Assembly: GCA_027485165.1 (NCBI GenBank)
Contig: JAIXRN010000006.1
Coordinates: 1 to 64,000 of the forward strand
DNA length: 64,000 nucleotides
Source: Rubrivivax sp.
GTDB lineage: Bacteria > Pseudomonadota > Gammaproteobacteria > Burkholderiales > Burkholderiaceae_C
Reading direction: 5' to 3'
This document shows, one piece after another, positions 51,782-62,092 of this stretch. Each line of letters starts with the position of its first letter. Position 1 is the stretch's first letter. A program made the position numbers and the translations under genes. A model generated the notes under the pieces. The model saw only the letters and a list, made by a program, of their open reading frames with translations. It did not search any database and was not told the origin of the DNA.

Positions 51782-53062
51782 TCAGTGTTTGATCGCTCGA
51801 TGGCCGATGTCGTTGCGCCACTGCGCGCCGTCGAACTGCACCTGGCGCACGGCTTCCAGCGCCTTGTGCTGCGCCAGCTTGACCGATTCACCCAGCGCCG
51901 TGACGCACAGCACGCGCCCGCCGTTGCTGACGAGCTGCCCATCGCGCAGGGTGGTGCCGGCGTGGAAGACCTGCAGGTCGGCCGTGCCTGCGGGCAGGCC
52001 GGTGATGGCGTCGCCCTTGCGCGGTGCCACCGGGTAGCCGGCAGCGGCCATCACCACGCCCAGTGCGGTGCGGCGGTCCCATTGCAGTTCCACCTTGTCC
52101 AGCGTGCCGTCGGTGGCGTGCAGCAGCAGGTCCAGCAGGTCGCTTTTCAGCCGCATCAGGATGACCTCAGCCTCCGGGTCACCCAGCCGGCAGTTGAATT
52201 CCACCGTGCGGGGCTGGCCGTAGGCGTCGATCATCAGCCCGGCATACAGGAAGCCGGTGAACGGCCGGCCTTCGCGCGCCATGCCGTGGATGGTGGGCCA
52301 GATGATGTCCTGCATGGCCTTGGCATGCACGTTGGGCGTGACCACCGGCGCCGGCGAATAGGCGCCCATGCCGCCCGTATTGGGGCCGGTGTCGCCGTCG
52401 AAGATGCGCTTGTGATCCTGGCTGGTGGCCAGGCTGACGACGTTCGTACCGTCGCACAGCACGATGAAGCTGGCCTCTTCGCCCAGCATGAACTCTTCGA
52501 TCACGACGCGCGCGCCGTCTTCGTTGTGTTGCACCCCCAGGGTGTTTGTCGACAGCATGTCGTCGATCGCGGCATGCGCTTCTTCCTGGGTCATCGCCAC
52601 CACCACGCCCTTGCCGGCGGCCAGGCCGTCGGCCTTCACGACGATGGGCGTGCCTTCCTGTGCCACGTGCGCATGGGCGGCCGCGGCGTCGGTGAAGGTG
52701 GCGGACTTCGCGGTCGGGATGCCATGCCGCTGCATGAAGTCCTTCGCAAAAGCCTTGCTGCTTTCCAGCTGCGCGGCAGCCTTCGTGGGCCCGAAGATGC
52801 GCAGGCCGCGGCTGCGGAACAGGTCCACCACGCCAGCGGCCAGCGGGGCTTCGGGGCCGACCACGGTCAGGCCGATCTTTTCGGCCTGCGCAAAGTCGGC
52901 CAGCGCTTCGGGCGTGTGCGCGGGCACGTTGTGCAGCAGCGGGTCGGCCGCGGTGCCGCCGTTGCCCGGGGCAACAAAGACGCGCTGCACGCGTTCGCTC
53001 TGCGCCAGCTTCCAGGCCAGCGCATGTTCACGGCCGCCGCTGCCGATGACGAGTACCTTCAA
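51782..53062 (-). CDS. purD: Phosphoribosylamine-glycine ligase
   Basis: A 426-residue ATP-grasp enzyme: [60 protein letters not shown] and [20 protein letters not shown] are all standard PurD motifs. It forms glycinamide ribonucleotide in purine synthesis. Complete, with six bases between the yebC stop and the purD start. It heads the hemF-nadD-rsfS-rlmH-maf-rng string. Confidence 0.96.
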   Translation of the reverse strand: MKVLVIGSGGREHALAWKLAQSERVQRVFVAPGNGGTAADPLLHNVPAHTPEALADFAQAEKIGLTVVGPEAPLAAGVVDLFRSRGLRIFGPTKAAAQLESSKAFAKDFMQRHGIPTAKSATFTDAAAAHAHVAQEGTPIVVKADGLAAGKGVVVAMTQEEAHAAIDDMLSTNTLGVQHNEDGARVVIEEFMLGEEASFIVLCDGTNVVSLATSQDHKRIFDGDTGPNTGGMGAYSPAPVVTPNVHAKAMQDIIWPTIHGMAREGRPFTGFLYAGLMIDAYGQPRTVEFNCRLGDPEAEVILMRLKSDLLDLLLHATDGTLDKVELQWDRRTALGVVMAAAGYPVAPRKGDAITGLPAGTADLQVFHAGTTLRDGQLVSNGGRVLCVTALGESVKLAQHKALEAVRQVQFDGAQWRNDIGHRAIKH

Positions 53063-53068
53063 GGCCGG

Positions 53069-53794
53069 CTACTCGGACAGCAGGGCGTTGTGGAACACGT
53101 CCTGGGTGTCGTCCAGGTCTTCGATCACGTCCAGCAGCTTTTGCATGCGGGCGGCGTCTTCGCCGCCCAGTTCGATGGGGTTTTCGGCGCGCATCGTCAC
53201 CTCGGCCACCGCGGGCTTGAAGCCGGCGGCGTCCAGCGCGCCCTTCACGGCTTCGAAGTCGGGCGCAGCGCACAGCACTTCGATGCTGCCGTCGTCGCCA
53301 GTGATCACGTCTTCGGCGCCGGCGTCCAGCGCCACTTCCATCAGCTTGTCTTCCGGCGTGCCGGGCTCGAATACGAACTGCCCGCAGTGCTTGAACTGGA
53401 AGGCCACGCTGCCTTCGGTGCCCATGTTGCCGCCGTACTTGCTGAAGGCGTGGCGAACTTCGGCCACCGTGCGCACGCGGTTGTCGGTCATGCAGTCCAC
53501 GATGATGGCCGCGCCGCCGATGCCGTAGCCTTCGTAGCGGATTTCTTCGTAGCTGACACCTTCCAGGTTGCCCGTGGCCTTGTCGATGTTGCGCTTGACG
53601 GTGTCCACCGGTAGGTTCACGGCCTTGGCCTTCTCGATCGCCAGCCGCAGGCGCGGGTTGGCCGAAGGGTCACCGCCGCCCAGGCGGGCCGCCACCATGA
53701 TCTCGCGGATCACCCGGGTCCAGGCCTTGCCGCGCTTTTCGTCCTGCCGGCCCTTGCGGTGCTGGATGTTGGCCCATTTGGAATGTCCGGCCAT
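53069..53794 (-). CDS. YebC/PmpR family transcription/translation regulator (TACO1-like)
   Basis: A 241-residue YebC protein: [60 protein letters not shown] and [19 protein letters not shown] are diagnostic. Members act as DNA-binding regulators in some species and as translation factors relieving ribosome stalling at proline stretches in others. First gene of the string leading into purD; fhs lies upstream on the same strand 76 bases away. Confidence 0.94.
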   Translation of the reverse strand: MAGHSKWANIQHRKGRQDEKRGKAWTRVIREIMVAARLGGGDPSANPRLRLAIEKAKAVNLPVDTVKRNIDKATGNLEGVSYEEIRYEGYGIGGAAIIVDCMTDNRVRTVAEVRHAFSKYGGNMGTEGSVAFQFKHCGQFVFEPGTPEDKLMEVALDAGAEDVITGDDGSIEVLCAAPDFEAVKGALDAAGFKPAVAEVTMRAENPIELGGEDAARMQKLLDVIEDLDDTQDVFHNALLSE

Positions 53795-53870
53795 GGGGTG
53801 CTGTGCTCCTCGCTGTCAACACATGATTTTAGCCGTCGGCGCCAGCCCGCCGCCGGGGCACCCCCCCACG

Positions 53871-55562
53871 CTAGAACAGGCCCACCACGCGGCCGTCGTC
53901 TCCCAGGTCGATCTTCTCGGCCGAAGGCACCTTGGGCAGGCCGGGCATGGTCATGATGTCGCCGCAGACCATGACGATGAATTCCGCGCCCGCGGCCAGT
54001 CGCACTTCGCGGATGTTCAGGCTGTGGCCGCTGGGCGCGCCGCGCAGGCTGGCGTCGGTGGAAAAGCTGTATTGCGTCTTGGCCACGCACACGGGGTAGT
54101 GGCCGTAGCCGTCGTCCTGCAGCTTCTGGATCTGCGCGCGCACCTTGGCGTCGGCCGTCACGTCGGCGGCGCCGTAGATCTTGGTCGCGATGGCCGTGAC
54201 CTTGGCCATCAGGGTGTCGCCTTCTTCATAGACGAACTTGAAGCCGCTGGCGCCGTGGGCGTGCTGCCCGCCTTCGACGATCTGCACCACGGCCCGCGCC
54301 ACGTCTTCCGCGCCCTTGCCGCCTTCGGCCCAGTGGCGGGCCACGATCACCGGCGTTTCCAGGCCGGCCATCTTGCTTTTCAGCAGGTCCAGTTCGGCCG
54401 CGGTGTCGGCGGTGAAGTTGTTCACCGACACCACGCAGGGCAGGCCGTAGTGGTGGCGCACGTTCGAGACATGGCGTTCCAGGTTCGCCAGGCCCTTTTC
54501 CAGCGCCACCAGGTTTTCGGTGTTCAGGTTCTTCACGTCCACGCCGCCGTGGTACTTCAGCGCGCGGATGGTGGCCACGATCACCACCGCGTCGGGCCGC
54601 AGCCCGCTCTTGCGGCACTTGATGTCGATGAACTTTTCGGCGCCCAGGTCGGCGCCGAAGCCGGCTTCGGTGACGACATAGTCCGCCAGCTTCAGGCTGG
54701 CCTGCGTCGCGATGACGCTGTTGCAGCCGTGGGCGATGTTGGCAAAGGGCCCGCCGTGCAGGATGGCGGGGTTGTTTTCCAGCGTCTGCACCAGGTTGGG
54801 CTTCAGCGCGTCCTTCAGCAGCACCGCCATCGCGCCGTGGGCCTTCAGGTCGCGCGCGGTCACCGGCTTCTGTTCACGGGTCTGCGCCACCACGATGTTG
54901 CCCAGGCGCGTCTTCAGGTCCTGCATGCTGGTGGAAAGGCACAGGATGGCCATCACTTCGCTGGCGACCACGATGTCGAAGCCGTCCTGCCGCGGGTAGC
55001 CGTTGCCGGGGCCGCCCAGTGAATTGACGATCTCGCGCAGCGCGCGGTCGTTCATGTCCACCACGCGCTTCCAGCTGATGCGGCGCACGTCGATGCCGAG
55101 CTCGTTGCCGTGGTGGATGTGGTTGTCCAGCATCGCCGCCAGCAGGTTGTTGGCCAGGGCGATGGCGCTGAAGTCGCCGGTGAAGTGCAGGTTGATGTCT
55201 TCCATCGGCACCACCTGGGCGTAGCCGCCACCGGCCGCACCGCCCTTCATGCCGAACACCGGGCCCAGTGAAGGTTCCCGCAGGCAGACCATGGTTTTCT
55301 TGCCGATGCGGTTCAGCGCGTCGCCCAGGCCCACCGTGGTGGTGGTCTTACCTTCACCGGCCGGCGTGGGGCTGATGGCGGTGACGAGGATCAGCTTGCC
55401 GTTGGGCCGGTCCTTCAGGCTGTCGATGTAGTCCAGCGAAATCTTGGCCTTGAAGTGGCCATAGGGTTCCAGGTGTTCGTCGGCGATGCCCAGCCGGTCG
55501 CGGGCGATGGTGGTGACGCGTTGCAGCTGGGCGGCCTGGGCGATGTCGATGTCGGTGGGCAT
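53871..55562 (-). CDS. fhs: Formate-tetrahydrofolate ligase
   Basis: A 563-residue Fhs. It contains the P-loop-type ATP site [18 protein letters not shown], then [20 protein letters not shown] and [40 protein letters not shown] and [13 protein letters not shown] are further family motifs. It produces 10-formyltetrahydrofolate from formate, ATP and THF for purine and fMet synthesis or for formate assimilation. Monocistronic or first in the string with yebC. The length is normal and nothing looks damaged. Confidence 0.96.
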   Translation of the reverse strand: MPTDIDIAQAAQLQRVTTIARDRLGIADEHLEPYGHFKAKISLDYIDSLKDRPNGKLILVTAISPTPAGEGKTTTTVGLGDALNRIGKKTMVCLREPSLGPVFGMKGGAAGGGYAQVVPMEDINLHFTGDFSAIALANNLLAAMLDNHIHHGNELGIDVRRISWKRVVDMNDRALREIVNSLGGPGNGYPRQDGFDIVVASEVMAILCLSTSMQDLKTRLGNIVVAQTREQKPVTARDLKAHGAMAVLLKDALKPNLVQTLENNPAILHGGPFANIAHGCNSVIATQASLKLADYVVTEAGFGADLGAEKFIDIKCRKSGLRPDAVVIVATIRALKYHGGVDVKNLNTENLVALEKGLANLERHVSNVRHHYGLPCVVSVNNFTADTAAELDLLKSKMAGLETPVIVARHWAEGGKGAEDVARAVVQIVEGGQHAHGASGFKFVYEEGDTLMAKVTAIATKIYGAADVTADAKVRAQIQKLQDDGYGHYPVCVAKTQYSFSTDASLRGAPSGHSLNIREVRLAAGAEFIVMVCGDIMTMPGLPKVPSAEKIDLGDDGRVVGLF

Positions 55563-55691
55563 GGCGGGTTTCCTGTGGCGGGCAGCCGCAGGGGCCTGAG
55601 TGCCCGCACGGTCGCCGCCGCGGATTTAACCACCAGCCCAGCCCAGGGCAGCCCCGGGCTGGCCCGAAGGTACGGGCAGGCCAGGCCTGAA

Positions 55692-57284
55692 TCAGGCCAG
55701 CTTGAACACCGCCACCGCCTGCACCAACTGTTCGGCCTGCTGGCGCAGGCTTTCAGCGGCGGCGGCGCTTTCTTCCACCAGGGCGGCGTTCTGCTGCGTG
55801 GCGCGGTCCATCTGCGTCACGGCCTGGCCGACCTGGGCCACGCCGTTGCTCTGTTCGCTGCTGGCGCTGCTGATCTCGCCCATGATGTCTGTCACGCGGC
55901 GGATGGCGGTGACGATCTCGGTCATCGTCTGCCCGGCCTGGTCGACCAGCACCGTGCCCTGGTCCACGCGTTCCACGCTGGCCGAGATCAGGGTCTTGAT
56001 CTCCTTGGCCGCTTCGGCGCTGCGCTGCGCAAGGCTGCGCACTTCGCTGGCCACCACCGCGAATCCGCGGCCCTGTTCGCCAGCGCGGGCGGCTTCCACC
56101 GCGGCGTTCAGCGCCAGGATGTTGGTCTGGAAGGCGATGCCGTCGATCACGCCGATGATGTCGGCGATCTTCTTGCTGCTGTCGTTGATGCCCTTCATCG
56201 TCGTCACGACCTGGCTCACGACTTCGCCCCCGTGCACGGCCACGCCTGAGGCATTCAGCGCCAGCTGGTTGGCCTGGCGGGCGTTGTCGGCGTTGTTGCG
56301 CACCGTGCTGCCCAGCTCGTCCATGGTGGCGGCGGTCTGCTGCAGCGAAGCCGCCTGCTGTTCTGTGCGGCCCGACAGGTCCTGGTTGCCTTGGGCGATC
56401 TGGCTGCTGGCGGTGGCCACCTGTTCAGACCCGCTGCGCACCTGGCGCACCGTGCCGGCCAGGCTGTGCTGCATCTGCTGCAGCTGGGCCATCAGGCTGC
56501 TGCTGTCGCCGGTCTTCAGCGCAATCGGGGTGCTCAGGTCGCCGGCGGCCACGGCCTGGGCCACGCGCACGGCGGCCACCGGCTCGCCACCCAGCTGGCG
56601 CAACAGCTGGCGCACGATCACCAGGGCCATGCCCAGCCCGGTCAGCAAGGCCAGCGCCATCAGGCCCAGCACCATGCCGCGCGCCTGCTGGAAAGTGCTG
56701 CGCGCCGCCGTGGCGGCCAGCTGGCCCTGCTGAAAGCTGTGGGCGCTGAGCTTGTCCAGCGCGCCGATGGTTTCGTCGAAGGCCGTGCTGGACAGGCCGT
56801 CGCTGACATCGGCTGCGTCTTGCTGCTTCTTGTCGCGGCCCAGCGCCAGCACCTGCTGGTTGGCCTTGGCGTAGTCGGCGCGCGCCTTGGCCAGCTTGTC
56901 GTGGATGGCGCGTTCCTCGTCTGAAGCCATGTGCGAGACATAGGCTTCCAGCTGCGCGTCCAGGTTCGTGTTGGCGTCCTTGATCTTTTCTTCGTATTCA
57001 GCGTGGTAGCTGGTGTCGTCGGTGCGACTGTGCTTGACTTCGAGGGCGCGCAGCTCGATCAGGGCCACGCGCGCCTGCGCCAGCTCTGAAACGCCGCGCA
57101 GCCACTTGCCGGCCAGGGCTTCGGCCTCATGGTCGACGCGCTGCAGGCCCAGCACGGCCACGGCACCCAGCACAGCCATCAGGCTGAGCACGGTGCCGAA
57201 GGCCAGCTGCAGCTGGCGGCCGACGCTCAGGCGCGCCAGCCAGGTGGACAGTGAGGCGCGCGGGCGCCCGGGGGATGCGGTCAT
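55692..57284 (-). CDS. Methyl-accepting chemotaxis protein (4-helix-bundle sensor)
   Basis: A 530-residue chemoreceptor. A first membrane helix ([16 protein letters not shown], about 33-49), a periplasmic four-helix-bundle sensor of about 150 residues, a second helix ([20 protein letters not shown], about 196-216), HAMP, and the MCP signalling domain with the conserved tip [20 protein letters not shown] and [17 protein letters not shown]. No CheR/CheB pentapeptide is visible at the C-terminus (AVFKLA). Its start lies 47 bases downstream of the broken Cache gene, on the same strand. Confidence 0.93.
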   Translation of the reverse strand: MTASPGRPRASLSTWLARLSVGRQLQLAFGTVLSLMAVLGAVAVLGLQRVDHEAEALAGKWLRGVSELAQARVALIELRALEVKHSRTDDTSYHAEYEEKIKDANTNLDAQLEAYVSHMASDEERAIHDKLAKARADYAKANQQVLALGRDKKQQDAADVSDGLSSTAFDETIGALDKLSAHSFQQGQLAATAARSTFQQARGMVLGLMALALLTGLGMALVIVRQLLRQLGGEPVAAVRVAQAVAAGDLSTPIALKTGDSSSLMAQLQQMQHSLAGTVRQVRSGSEQVATASSQIAQGNQDLSGRTEQQAASLQQTAATMDELGSTVRNNADNARQANQLALNASGVAVHGGEVVSQVVTTMKGINDSSKKIADIIGVIDGIAFQTNILALNAAVEAARAGEQGRGFAVVASEVRSLAQRSAEAAKEIKTLISASVERVDQGTVLVDQAGQTMTEIVTAIRRVTDIMGEISSASSEQSNGVAQVGQAVTQMDRATQQNAALVEESAAAAESLRQQAEQLVQAVAVFKLA

Positions 57285-57331
57285 GTTGGGGCTGTCCTGT
57301 CCTGAAGCCGGGCCTTACCGGCGCTGCAAGT

Positions 57332-57819
57332 TCACTTCTTGTGGCCGACGTAGGTGGTGCCGATGATCTTGCCGCCGGCGTCCTTGATGGGGTTGTAGCA
57401 AGCGTCGAAGGCGGTACCCAGCACGTCGATCGGGCCGCAATACGGGCTGCCCTTGCTCACGGCCTCGTAGGCGGCATTGCGGGCCAGCTGGGTGCCCACG
57501 CCGCGCTTGCCTTCGGGGTCAGCACGTTGGTGCTGACGCGCACGAACTCATCGCCGTCCTTCACGAACAGGGTGGCGGTGGCCTGGTGTTCCTTGCGCAC
57601 GGCGTCGACGACGTCGTAGTTGTTGTTGATCTTGCGGCTGCCGTAGAACAGCGCCGGCACGGTCTTGCCCGCCACGGTTTCGGTGCCGTCGATCTTCGGC
57701 GCGCCGATCTTGTTCAGGCGGGCTTCGAAGTCGGCGATCGTGGCCTTGGGATTGGCGTGGGCCAATGCCACGGCGCCCAGCAGGGCGGTGGCCAGCAGGG
57801 TGCGGGCAAGTGTCTTCAT
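57332..57819 (-). pseudogene. Secreted Cache-domain protein, frameshifted
   Basis: The frame from the ATG at 57819 gives a signal peptide (LARTLLATALLGAVALAHAN), then KATIADFEARLNKIGAPKID and a Cache-type fold (EHQATATLFVKDGDEFVRVS, TNVLT). It then shifts and ends early. Adding one base in the G run at 57515-57518 restores the continuation PEGKRGVGTQLARNAAYEAV, GSPYCGPIDVLGTAFDACYN and IIGTTYVGHKK to a stop at 57332. That intact form would be a 160-residue periplasmic single-Cache protein, perhaps a ligand-binding partner of the chemoreceptor downstream. A sequencing error cannot be excluded. Confidence 0.72.
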
Positions 57820-58031
57820 CGGTTGGGGTCCTTCCAGAGTGGGGTGCAGGGTGAGTCGCGGAACACCATGCCGCCACGGCCTGTTCAGGGGTTTTTGGCC
57901 ATCGTGCCGCGGGCTTGAGGGCGGCGCTGCCGCGTGTGCCGGGGTAAAGCCCGCCTGTTCCGCCCATCGGCGCGGCTGGCCAGGGCGGCCTGCGCCGCGG
58001 GAAGGGCGCGGGCCTGGGTATCCTCGGGGCC

Positions 58032-59852
58032 ATGTACGCGCCGTTCTTCGGGTTGAGCAAGGAGCCGTTCTCGATCGCTCCCGACCCCCGCTTCCTGTTC
58101 ATGAGCGACATGCACCGCGAGGCGCTGGCGCACCTGCTGTATGGCGTCTCGGGCGGCGGCGGCTTCGTCCTGCTGACGGGCGAGATCGGCGCTGGCAAGA
58201 CCACGGTCTGCCGCGCCTTCCTGGACCAGGTGCCCGCGCACTGCGCCGTGGCCTACATCTTCAACCCCAAGCTCACGGTGGTTGAACTGCTGCAGACGGT
58301 ATGCGAAGAATTTGGCGTCAACCCCCCGGCCCCGCCGCATGGGCAGCCGCCTTCGGTGAAGGACTATGTCGACGCCCTGAACGGTTACCTGCTGGCCGCG
58401 CACGCGGCCGGCTGTCACACCGTGCTGATCATCGACGAGGCGCAGAGCCTGGCGCCCGAGGTGCTGGAACAGCTGCGCCTGCTGACCAACCTGGAAACGG
58501 CCGAAAAGAAGCTGCTGCAGATCGTGCTGATCGGCCAGCCCGAGCTGCGCGACATGCTGGCGCGGCCGGAACTGGAACAGATGGCGCAGCGTGTGATTGC
58601 GCGCTACCACCTGCCGGCGTTGTCGGCGGCGGAAACCGGCCAGTACATCCAGCATCGGCTGGCAGTGGCCGGCCCGGCGGGCGCGCGCGACCCGTTTGAC
58701 AGCCGGGCGCTGGCCCGCATTCATGCGCTCACGGGTGGCGTGCCGCGCCGCATCAACCTGCTGTGCGACCGCGCGCTGCTGGGGGCTTACGCCCATGGCC
58801 AGCAGCGCGTGAACGCCGCCATGGTGGACAAGGCGGCGGCGGAAGTCTTCGGCGCCAGCCGCGTGGCAGCGCTGCCGCCGCTGCGGCGCGGCGCCCGGGC
58901 GCTGGGCGCCACCGCTGCGGCGCTGGCGCTGCTGCTGGCGCTGGGCTGGGTGTGGCGCGCCGAACTGCTGGGCTGGCTGCCCGGCGGGGCCGGGGCGGTG
59001 GCCGCAGGCGGGGCTGCAGCCGCCAGCGCGGCGCCGCGTGCGGCCAGCACGGCTGCGCCCTTGCGGGCCGGTGCAGCCAGCGTGGCCGCAGGGCCTGCCG
59101 GCCTGGCGGCCGCATCGTCGCCTGCCGCGGGCGACGGCCAGGGGCCGCGCCTGGCAGCCGCTGCCGCGCCGGCGCTGGCGTCCAGCCCGGCCGCGGGCGC
59201 GCTGGCATCGGACAGCCCGCTGGCCGACCCCGCCACCGTGATGGCCGCTGCCTGGCGCGACGAAAGCGCGGCCTGGCGCGACCTGGCCCTGCACTGGAAG
59301 CTGACCCTGCCCGCTGGCGAACCCTGCGACCAGGCCCTGGCCGCCGGCCTGGTGTGCTACCGCGCCGCCAGCGGCCTGGGCGTGCTGCGGCAGGTGGCAC
59401 GGCCTGCGCTGCTGCAGTTGCGCAGCGCCGAAGGCGAAACTGCCTATGTGAAGCTGCTGGCGGTGAACGCCACGGGCGCGACCCTGGCCGCAGGCGACAA
59501 GCGCTGGCGTGTGTCGCTGCCGGCCCTGGCCACCGTCTGGCGCGGTGATTTCGCCACCTACTGGCGCGCGCCACCGGGCTGGCGCCCCGGGCCTGACGCC
59601 ACCGACACGCCGGCCGCCCAGGCCTGGCTGCAGCAGCGGCTGGCGGCGGCTGGCGTGGCCGGGTCTAACGGCACGAACAGTGGGAACGGACCGAACGCCC
59701 CGAACGCCCCGAACGGCACGCCAGTGCCGCTGCGCGAACAGGTGCGCACCTTCCAGGTCGCCAACGGCCTGCAGGCCGACGGCCGCGCCGGCCCCTTGAC
59801 CTTGATGCTGCTGGGCCGCGCCGACGAACCCAGCCTGTTGCAGGATCGCTGA
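58032..59852 (+). CDS. gspA: GspA/ExeA-type AAA ATPase with peptidoglycan-binding C-terminus
   Basis: A 606-residue inner-membrane protein. The N-terminus MYAPFFGLSKEPFSIAPDPR is typical of ExeA/GspA, with Walker A GEIGAGKTT near residue 55 and Walker B LIIDEAQ. A membrane segment (TAAALALLLALGWVW) lies near residues 298-315, then a long Ala/Gly-rich periplasmic linker, and a C-terminal peptidoglycan-binding domain (LREQVRTFQVANGLQADGRA). With GspB it helps the type II secretion secretin insert through the cell wall. An Asn-rich stretch (SNGTNSGNGPNAPNAPNG) precedes the last domain. Confidence 0.9.
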   Translation: MYAPFFGLSKEPFSIAPDPRFLFMSDMHREALAHLLYGVSGGGGFVLLTGEIGAGKTTVCRAFLDQVPAHCAVAYIFNPKLTVVELLQTVCEEFGVNPPAPPHGQPPSVKDYVDALNGYLLAAHAAGCHTVLIIDEAQSLAPEVLEQLRLLTNLETAEKKLLQIVLIGQPELRDMLARPELEQMAQRVIARYHLPALSAAETGQYIQHRLAVAGPAGARDPFDSRALARIHALTGGVPRRINLLCDRALLGAYAHGQQRVNAAMVDKAAAEVFGASRVAALPPLRRGARALGATAAALALLLALGWVWRAELLGWLPGGAGAVAAGGAAAASAAPRAASTAAPLRAGAASVAAGPAGLAAASSPAAGDGQGPRLAAAAAPALASSPAAGALASDSPLADPATVMAAAWRDESAAWRDLALHWKLTLPAGEPCDQALAAGLVCYRAASGLGVLRQVARPALLQLRSAEGETAYVKLLAVNATGATLAAGDKRWRVSLPALATVWRGDFATYWRAPPGWRPGPDATDTPAAQAWLQQRLAAAGVAGSNGTNSGNGPNAPNAPNGTPVPLREQVRTFQVANGLQADGRAGPLTLMLLGRADEPSLLQDR

Positions 59853-59858
59853 AAGCCC

Positions 59859-60779
59859 ATGTCCTACATCCTTGATGCCCTGCGCCGGGCCGACGCCGAA
59901 CGAGAACGCGAAAAAGGCGCTGTGCCCGGCCTGCATGCGCGCCCGCTGGGCGTGACGGCGGCCGAACCCGCCGCTGCGCCGGCGCGGCCCCAGGGGCTGT
60001 GGCTGGCGCTGGGGGTGTCCATCGGTCTGCTGGCGGCGCTGCTGTGGTGGGTGCTGGGCCGGCCCGCGCCCGTGGCGGCCCCGGCGCCCGTCGTACAGGT
60101 CCTGCCAGTGCCCGTGCCGGCCATCGCGCCAGCCGCCCCTGCCGGGCCTGCCGGGCCGGCCGTTGCGTCGTTCCCATTGCCAGCGCCTTCGGGCCTGCCC
60201 GCGGCGGGCGCCCTGGGCCAGACGCAGGGCGCAGCCGCGCTGTCGTCGCCCCCGGCCGCCCCGCCCGTCGCTGCCACCCGGCCTGCTGGCGCGGCCCCCG
60301 CAGCCGCGCCGGGTGGGCAAGGAACTTTCGGGGCCCCCGCCCCCGTCCCCGCGTCGGCACGCCCGGCCCTGCCGGTGCGCAGTGCGCAGGCCGGCGCTGC
60401 CCCCGCGCCCGCCGACGCAGCGCTGCCAGCGGCTGCGCGCGACGCCGGCCCGGGCCAGGCAGCCGCCTATGCGGCAAGCGCGGCGAACTCGGCGAATGGG
60501 GTGAATGGGGTGAATGGGGTGAATGGGGCGCCGCCTGCGCCACCCGCAGCGCGCGCGCTGCCGCTGGCCCAGATGTCGCCGGACCTGCGGCGCGAGATGC
60601 CTGCGATGAGCGTGGGCGGTTCGGTCTATTCCGAAAGCCCGGGCAGCCGCTTCGTCATCATCAACGGCCAGGTGGTACGGGAAGGCGAGGGCGCAGCCAC
60701 GGGCGTGACGGTGGAACGCATCGGCCCGAAGTCGGCCGTGCTGCGCTGGCGCGACCTGCGCATCGAAGTGCCGCTGTAG
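59859..60779 (+). CDS. gspB: GspB-type general secretion protein
   Basis: A 306-residue bitopic membrane protein starting MSYILDALRRADAEREREKG, the characteristic GspB/ExeB N-terminus. A single membrane helix lies around 47-65 (LWLALGVSIGLLAALLWWVL). A Pro/Ala-rich linker of about 170 residues follows, with a VNG repeat, then the conserved C-terminal domain (MSPDLRREMPAMSVGGSVYS, RFVIINGQVVREGE) that contacts the secretin or GspA. It starts six bases after the gspA stop; no other gsp genes lie in the window. Confidence 0.88.
   Translation: MSYILDALRRADAEREREKGAVPGLHARPLGVTAAEPAAAPARPQGLWLALGVSIGLLAALLWWVLGRPAPVAAPAPVVQVLPVPVPAIAPAAPAGPAGPAVASFPLPAPSGLPAAGALGQTQGAAALSSPPAAPPVAATRPAGAAPAAAPGGQGTFGAPAPVPASARPALPVRSAQAGAAPAPADAALPAAARDAGPGQAAAYAASAANSANGVNGVNGVNGAPPAPPAARALPLAQMSPDLRREMPAMSVGGSVYSESPGSRFVIINGQVVREGEGAATGVTVERIGPKSAVLRWRDLRIEVPL
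60492..60527 (+). repeat. Four 9-base tandem repeats in gspB
   Basis: gcgaatggg followed by three exact copies of gtgaatggg. They encode ANGVNGVNGVNG in the GspB linker; copy-number change keeps the reading frame. Confidence 0.75.
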
Positions 60780-60781
60780 CC

Positions 60782-61978
60782 GTGCGCCTGCACCGGCTTG
60801 CCGCTTTCGCTTCAGGGCCCGGCCTGGCCCTGCTGGCCGGCGCGCTGCTGGCCTGGGGCAGTGCAGCCGCAGAAACGCTGCTGGCCGGCCCGAAGGGCGA
60901 ACCGCTGTCGCTGCAAGCGGCCGTGGCACGGGCCCGCGACGGCGACACCGTCGACCTGCTGCCCGGCGACTACCGCGGCCAGACCCTGCTGGTCGCCCAG
61001 CGCCGGCTGACGCTGCGCGGCGTGGGCCAGCGCCCTGTGGTGCATGGCGACGGCCAGCGCAGCACGGCGCGTGCGCTGTGGACGGTGCGCGGCGGCCAGG
61101 TGCGGGTGCAGAACATCGAATTCCGCGGCGCCCGTTCGCAGGAAGCCGCCGGCGCCGGGCTGCGCCAGGAAGGTGGCGATCTGACGGTGGTGGACTGCGT
61201 CTTCAGCGACAACGAACACGGCATCCTGGCCACCAACGACGCTGCCGCGCAGTTGACGATCGAACGCTCGCTGTTCAGCGCCGCGCCGCGCGTGGAAGGC
61301 GGGCTGCCGCACCTGCTGAACGTGGGCCGCATCGGCCGGCTGGTGGTGCGCGGTAGCCGCTTCGAGGACGGCTTTGAAGGCCACATGATCAAGTCGCGCG
61401 CGCGCGAAAGCCGCATCGAATACAACCTGCTGAACGACGGCCCCGGTGGCGCTTCGTCATACGAAATCGAACTGCCGGCCGGCGGCCAGGCCGTGGTGCT
61501 GGGTAACGTCATCGCCCAGGGCCCTGGCAGCCAGAACCGGGTGCTGGTGGCCTACGGGTCGGAAGGCCAGGCCGCCTGGCCGGAGAACAGCCTGCACCTG
61601 GCGCACAACACCCTGGTCAACGGCCTGTGGACGCCGGCCTGGTTCCTGCGGGTGTGGTCAGACCGCCTGCCTGAAGGCACCGACGTCGTGGCCGTGAACA
61701 ACCTGCTGGTGGGCCCCGGCATCTTCTGGCTGGGCGCGCCCGGCCACTTCCTGGGCAACCGCCCCGCCACGCTGGGCATGCTGGCCGATGCCGCCACGAT
61801 GGCCTTTGAACTGCCGCCCGATGGCTTCTGGCGTGGCCGTGCCAGCGACCCGCGCCAGGTGCGGGGGCCGGGCGGCGCGCTAGATTTGTCGCCCCAGGCC
61901 GAATTCACCCTGCCCCTGGGCACCCAGCCGCTGGCGCCTGGCCGCAGCAGCTGGACACCCGGGGCCTTCCAGCGCTAA
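60782..61978 (+). CDS. Secreted right-handed beta-helix protein
   Basis: A 398-residue protein starting at a GTG two bases after the gspB stop. RLAAFASGPGLALLAGALLA then WGSAAAE is a signal peptide. The body has parallel beta-helix rungs of the pectate-lyase/NosD type: DGDTVDLLPGDYRGQTLLVA, LTLRGVGQRPVVHGDGQRST, VRVQNIEFRGARSQE, LTVVDCVFSDNEHGILATND and so on. Such folds bind or cleave polysaccharides, but no catalytic set was identified. Placement behind gspAB suggests it may be a secreted substrate or a partner of that system, which is inference. Confidence 0.78.
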   Translation: MRLHRLAAFASGPGLALLAGALLAWGSAAAETLLAGPKGEPLSLQAAVARARDGDTVDLLPGDYRGQTLLVAQRRLTLRGVGQRPVVHGDGQRSTARALWTVRGGQVRVQNIEFRGARSQEAAGAGLRQEGGDLTVVDCVFSDNEHGILATNDAAAQLTIERSLFSAAPRVEGGLPHLLNVGRIGRLVVRGSRFEDGFEGHMIKSRARESRIEYNLLNDGPGGASSYEIELPAGGQAVVLGNVIAQGPGSQNRVLVAYGSEGQAAWPENSLHLAHNTLVNGLWTPAWFLRVWSDRLPEGTDVVAVNNLLVGPGIFWLGAPGHFLGNRPATLGMLADAATMAFELPPDGFWRGRASDPRQVRGPGGALDLSPQAEFTLPLGTQPLAPGRSSWTPGAFQR

Positions 61979-62022
61979 TGCCTGCCGGGCCAGCCGGGCC
62001 TGCTGCCTTCTTGGCCGGCCGT

Positions 62023-62058
62023 CTGCCTGCTCATCTGCTTGCTCATCTGCTTGCTCAT
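62023..62058 (+). repeat. Three 12-base tandem repeats upstream of the PLP enzyme
   Basis: ctgcctgctcat, ctgcttgctcat and ctgcttgctcat in a row, ending 34 bases before the start codon at 62093. Located in the likely leader of that gene. Confidence 0.7.
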
Positions 62059-62092
62059 CCGTCCGCCGCCCCGGCCCAACCCAGCCCCTGCC

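Noticed and set aside
57885..60929. 1014-codon open frame on the minus strand opposite gspA and gspB
   Set aside because: It is antisense to two well-supported genes, has extreme Arg/Gly/Gln composition typical of GC-rich shadow frames and no recognisable domain.
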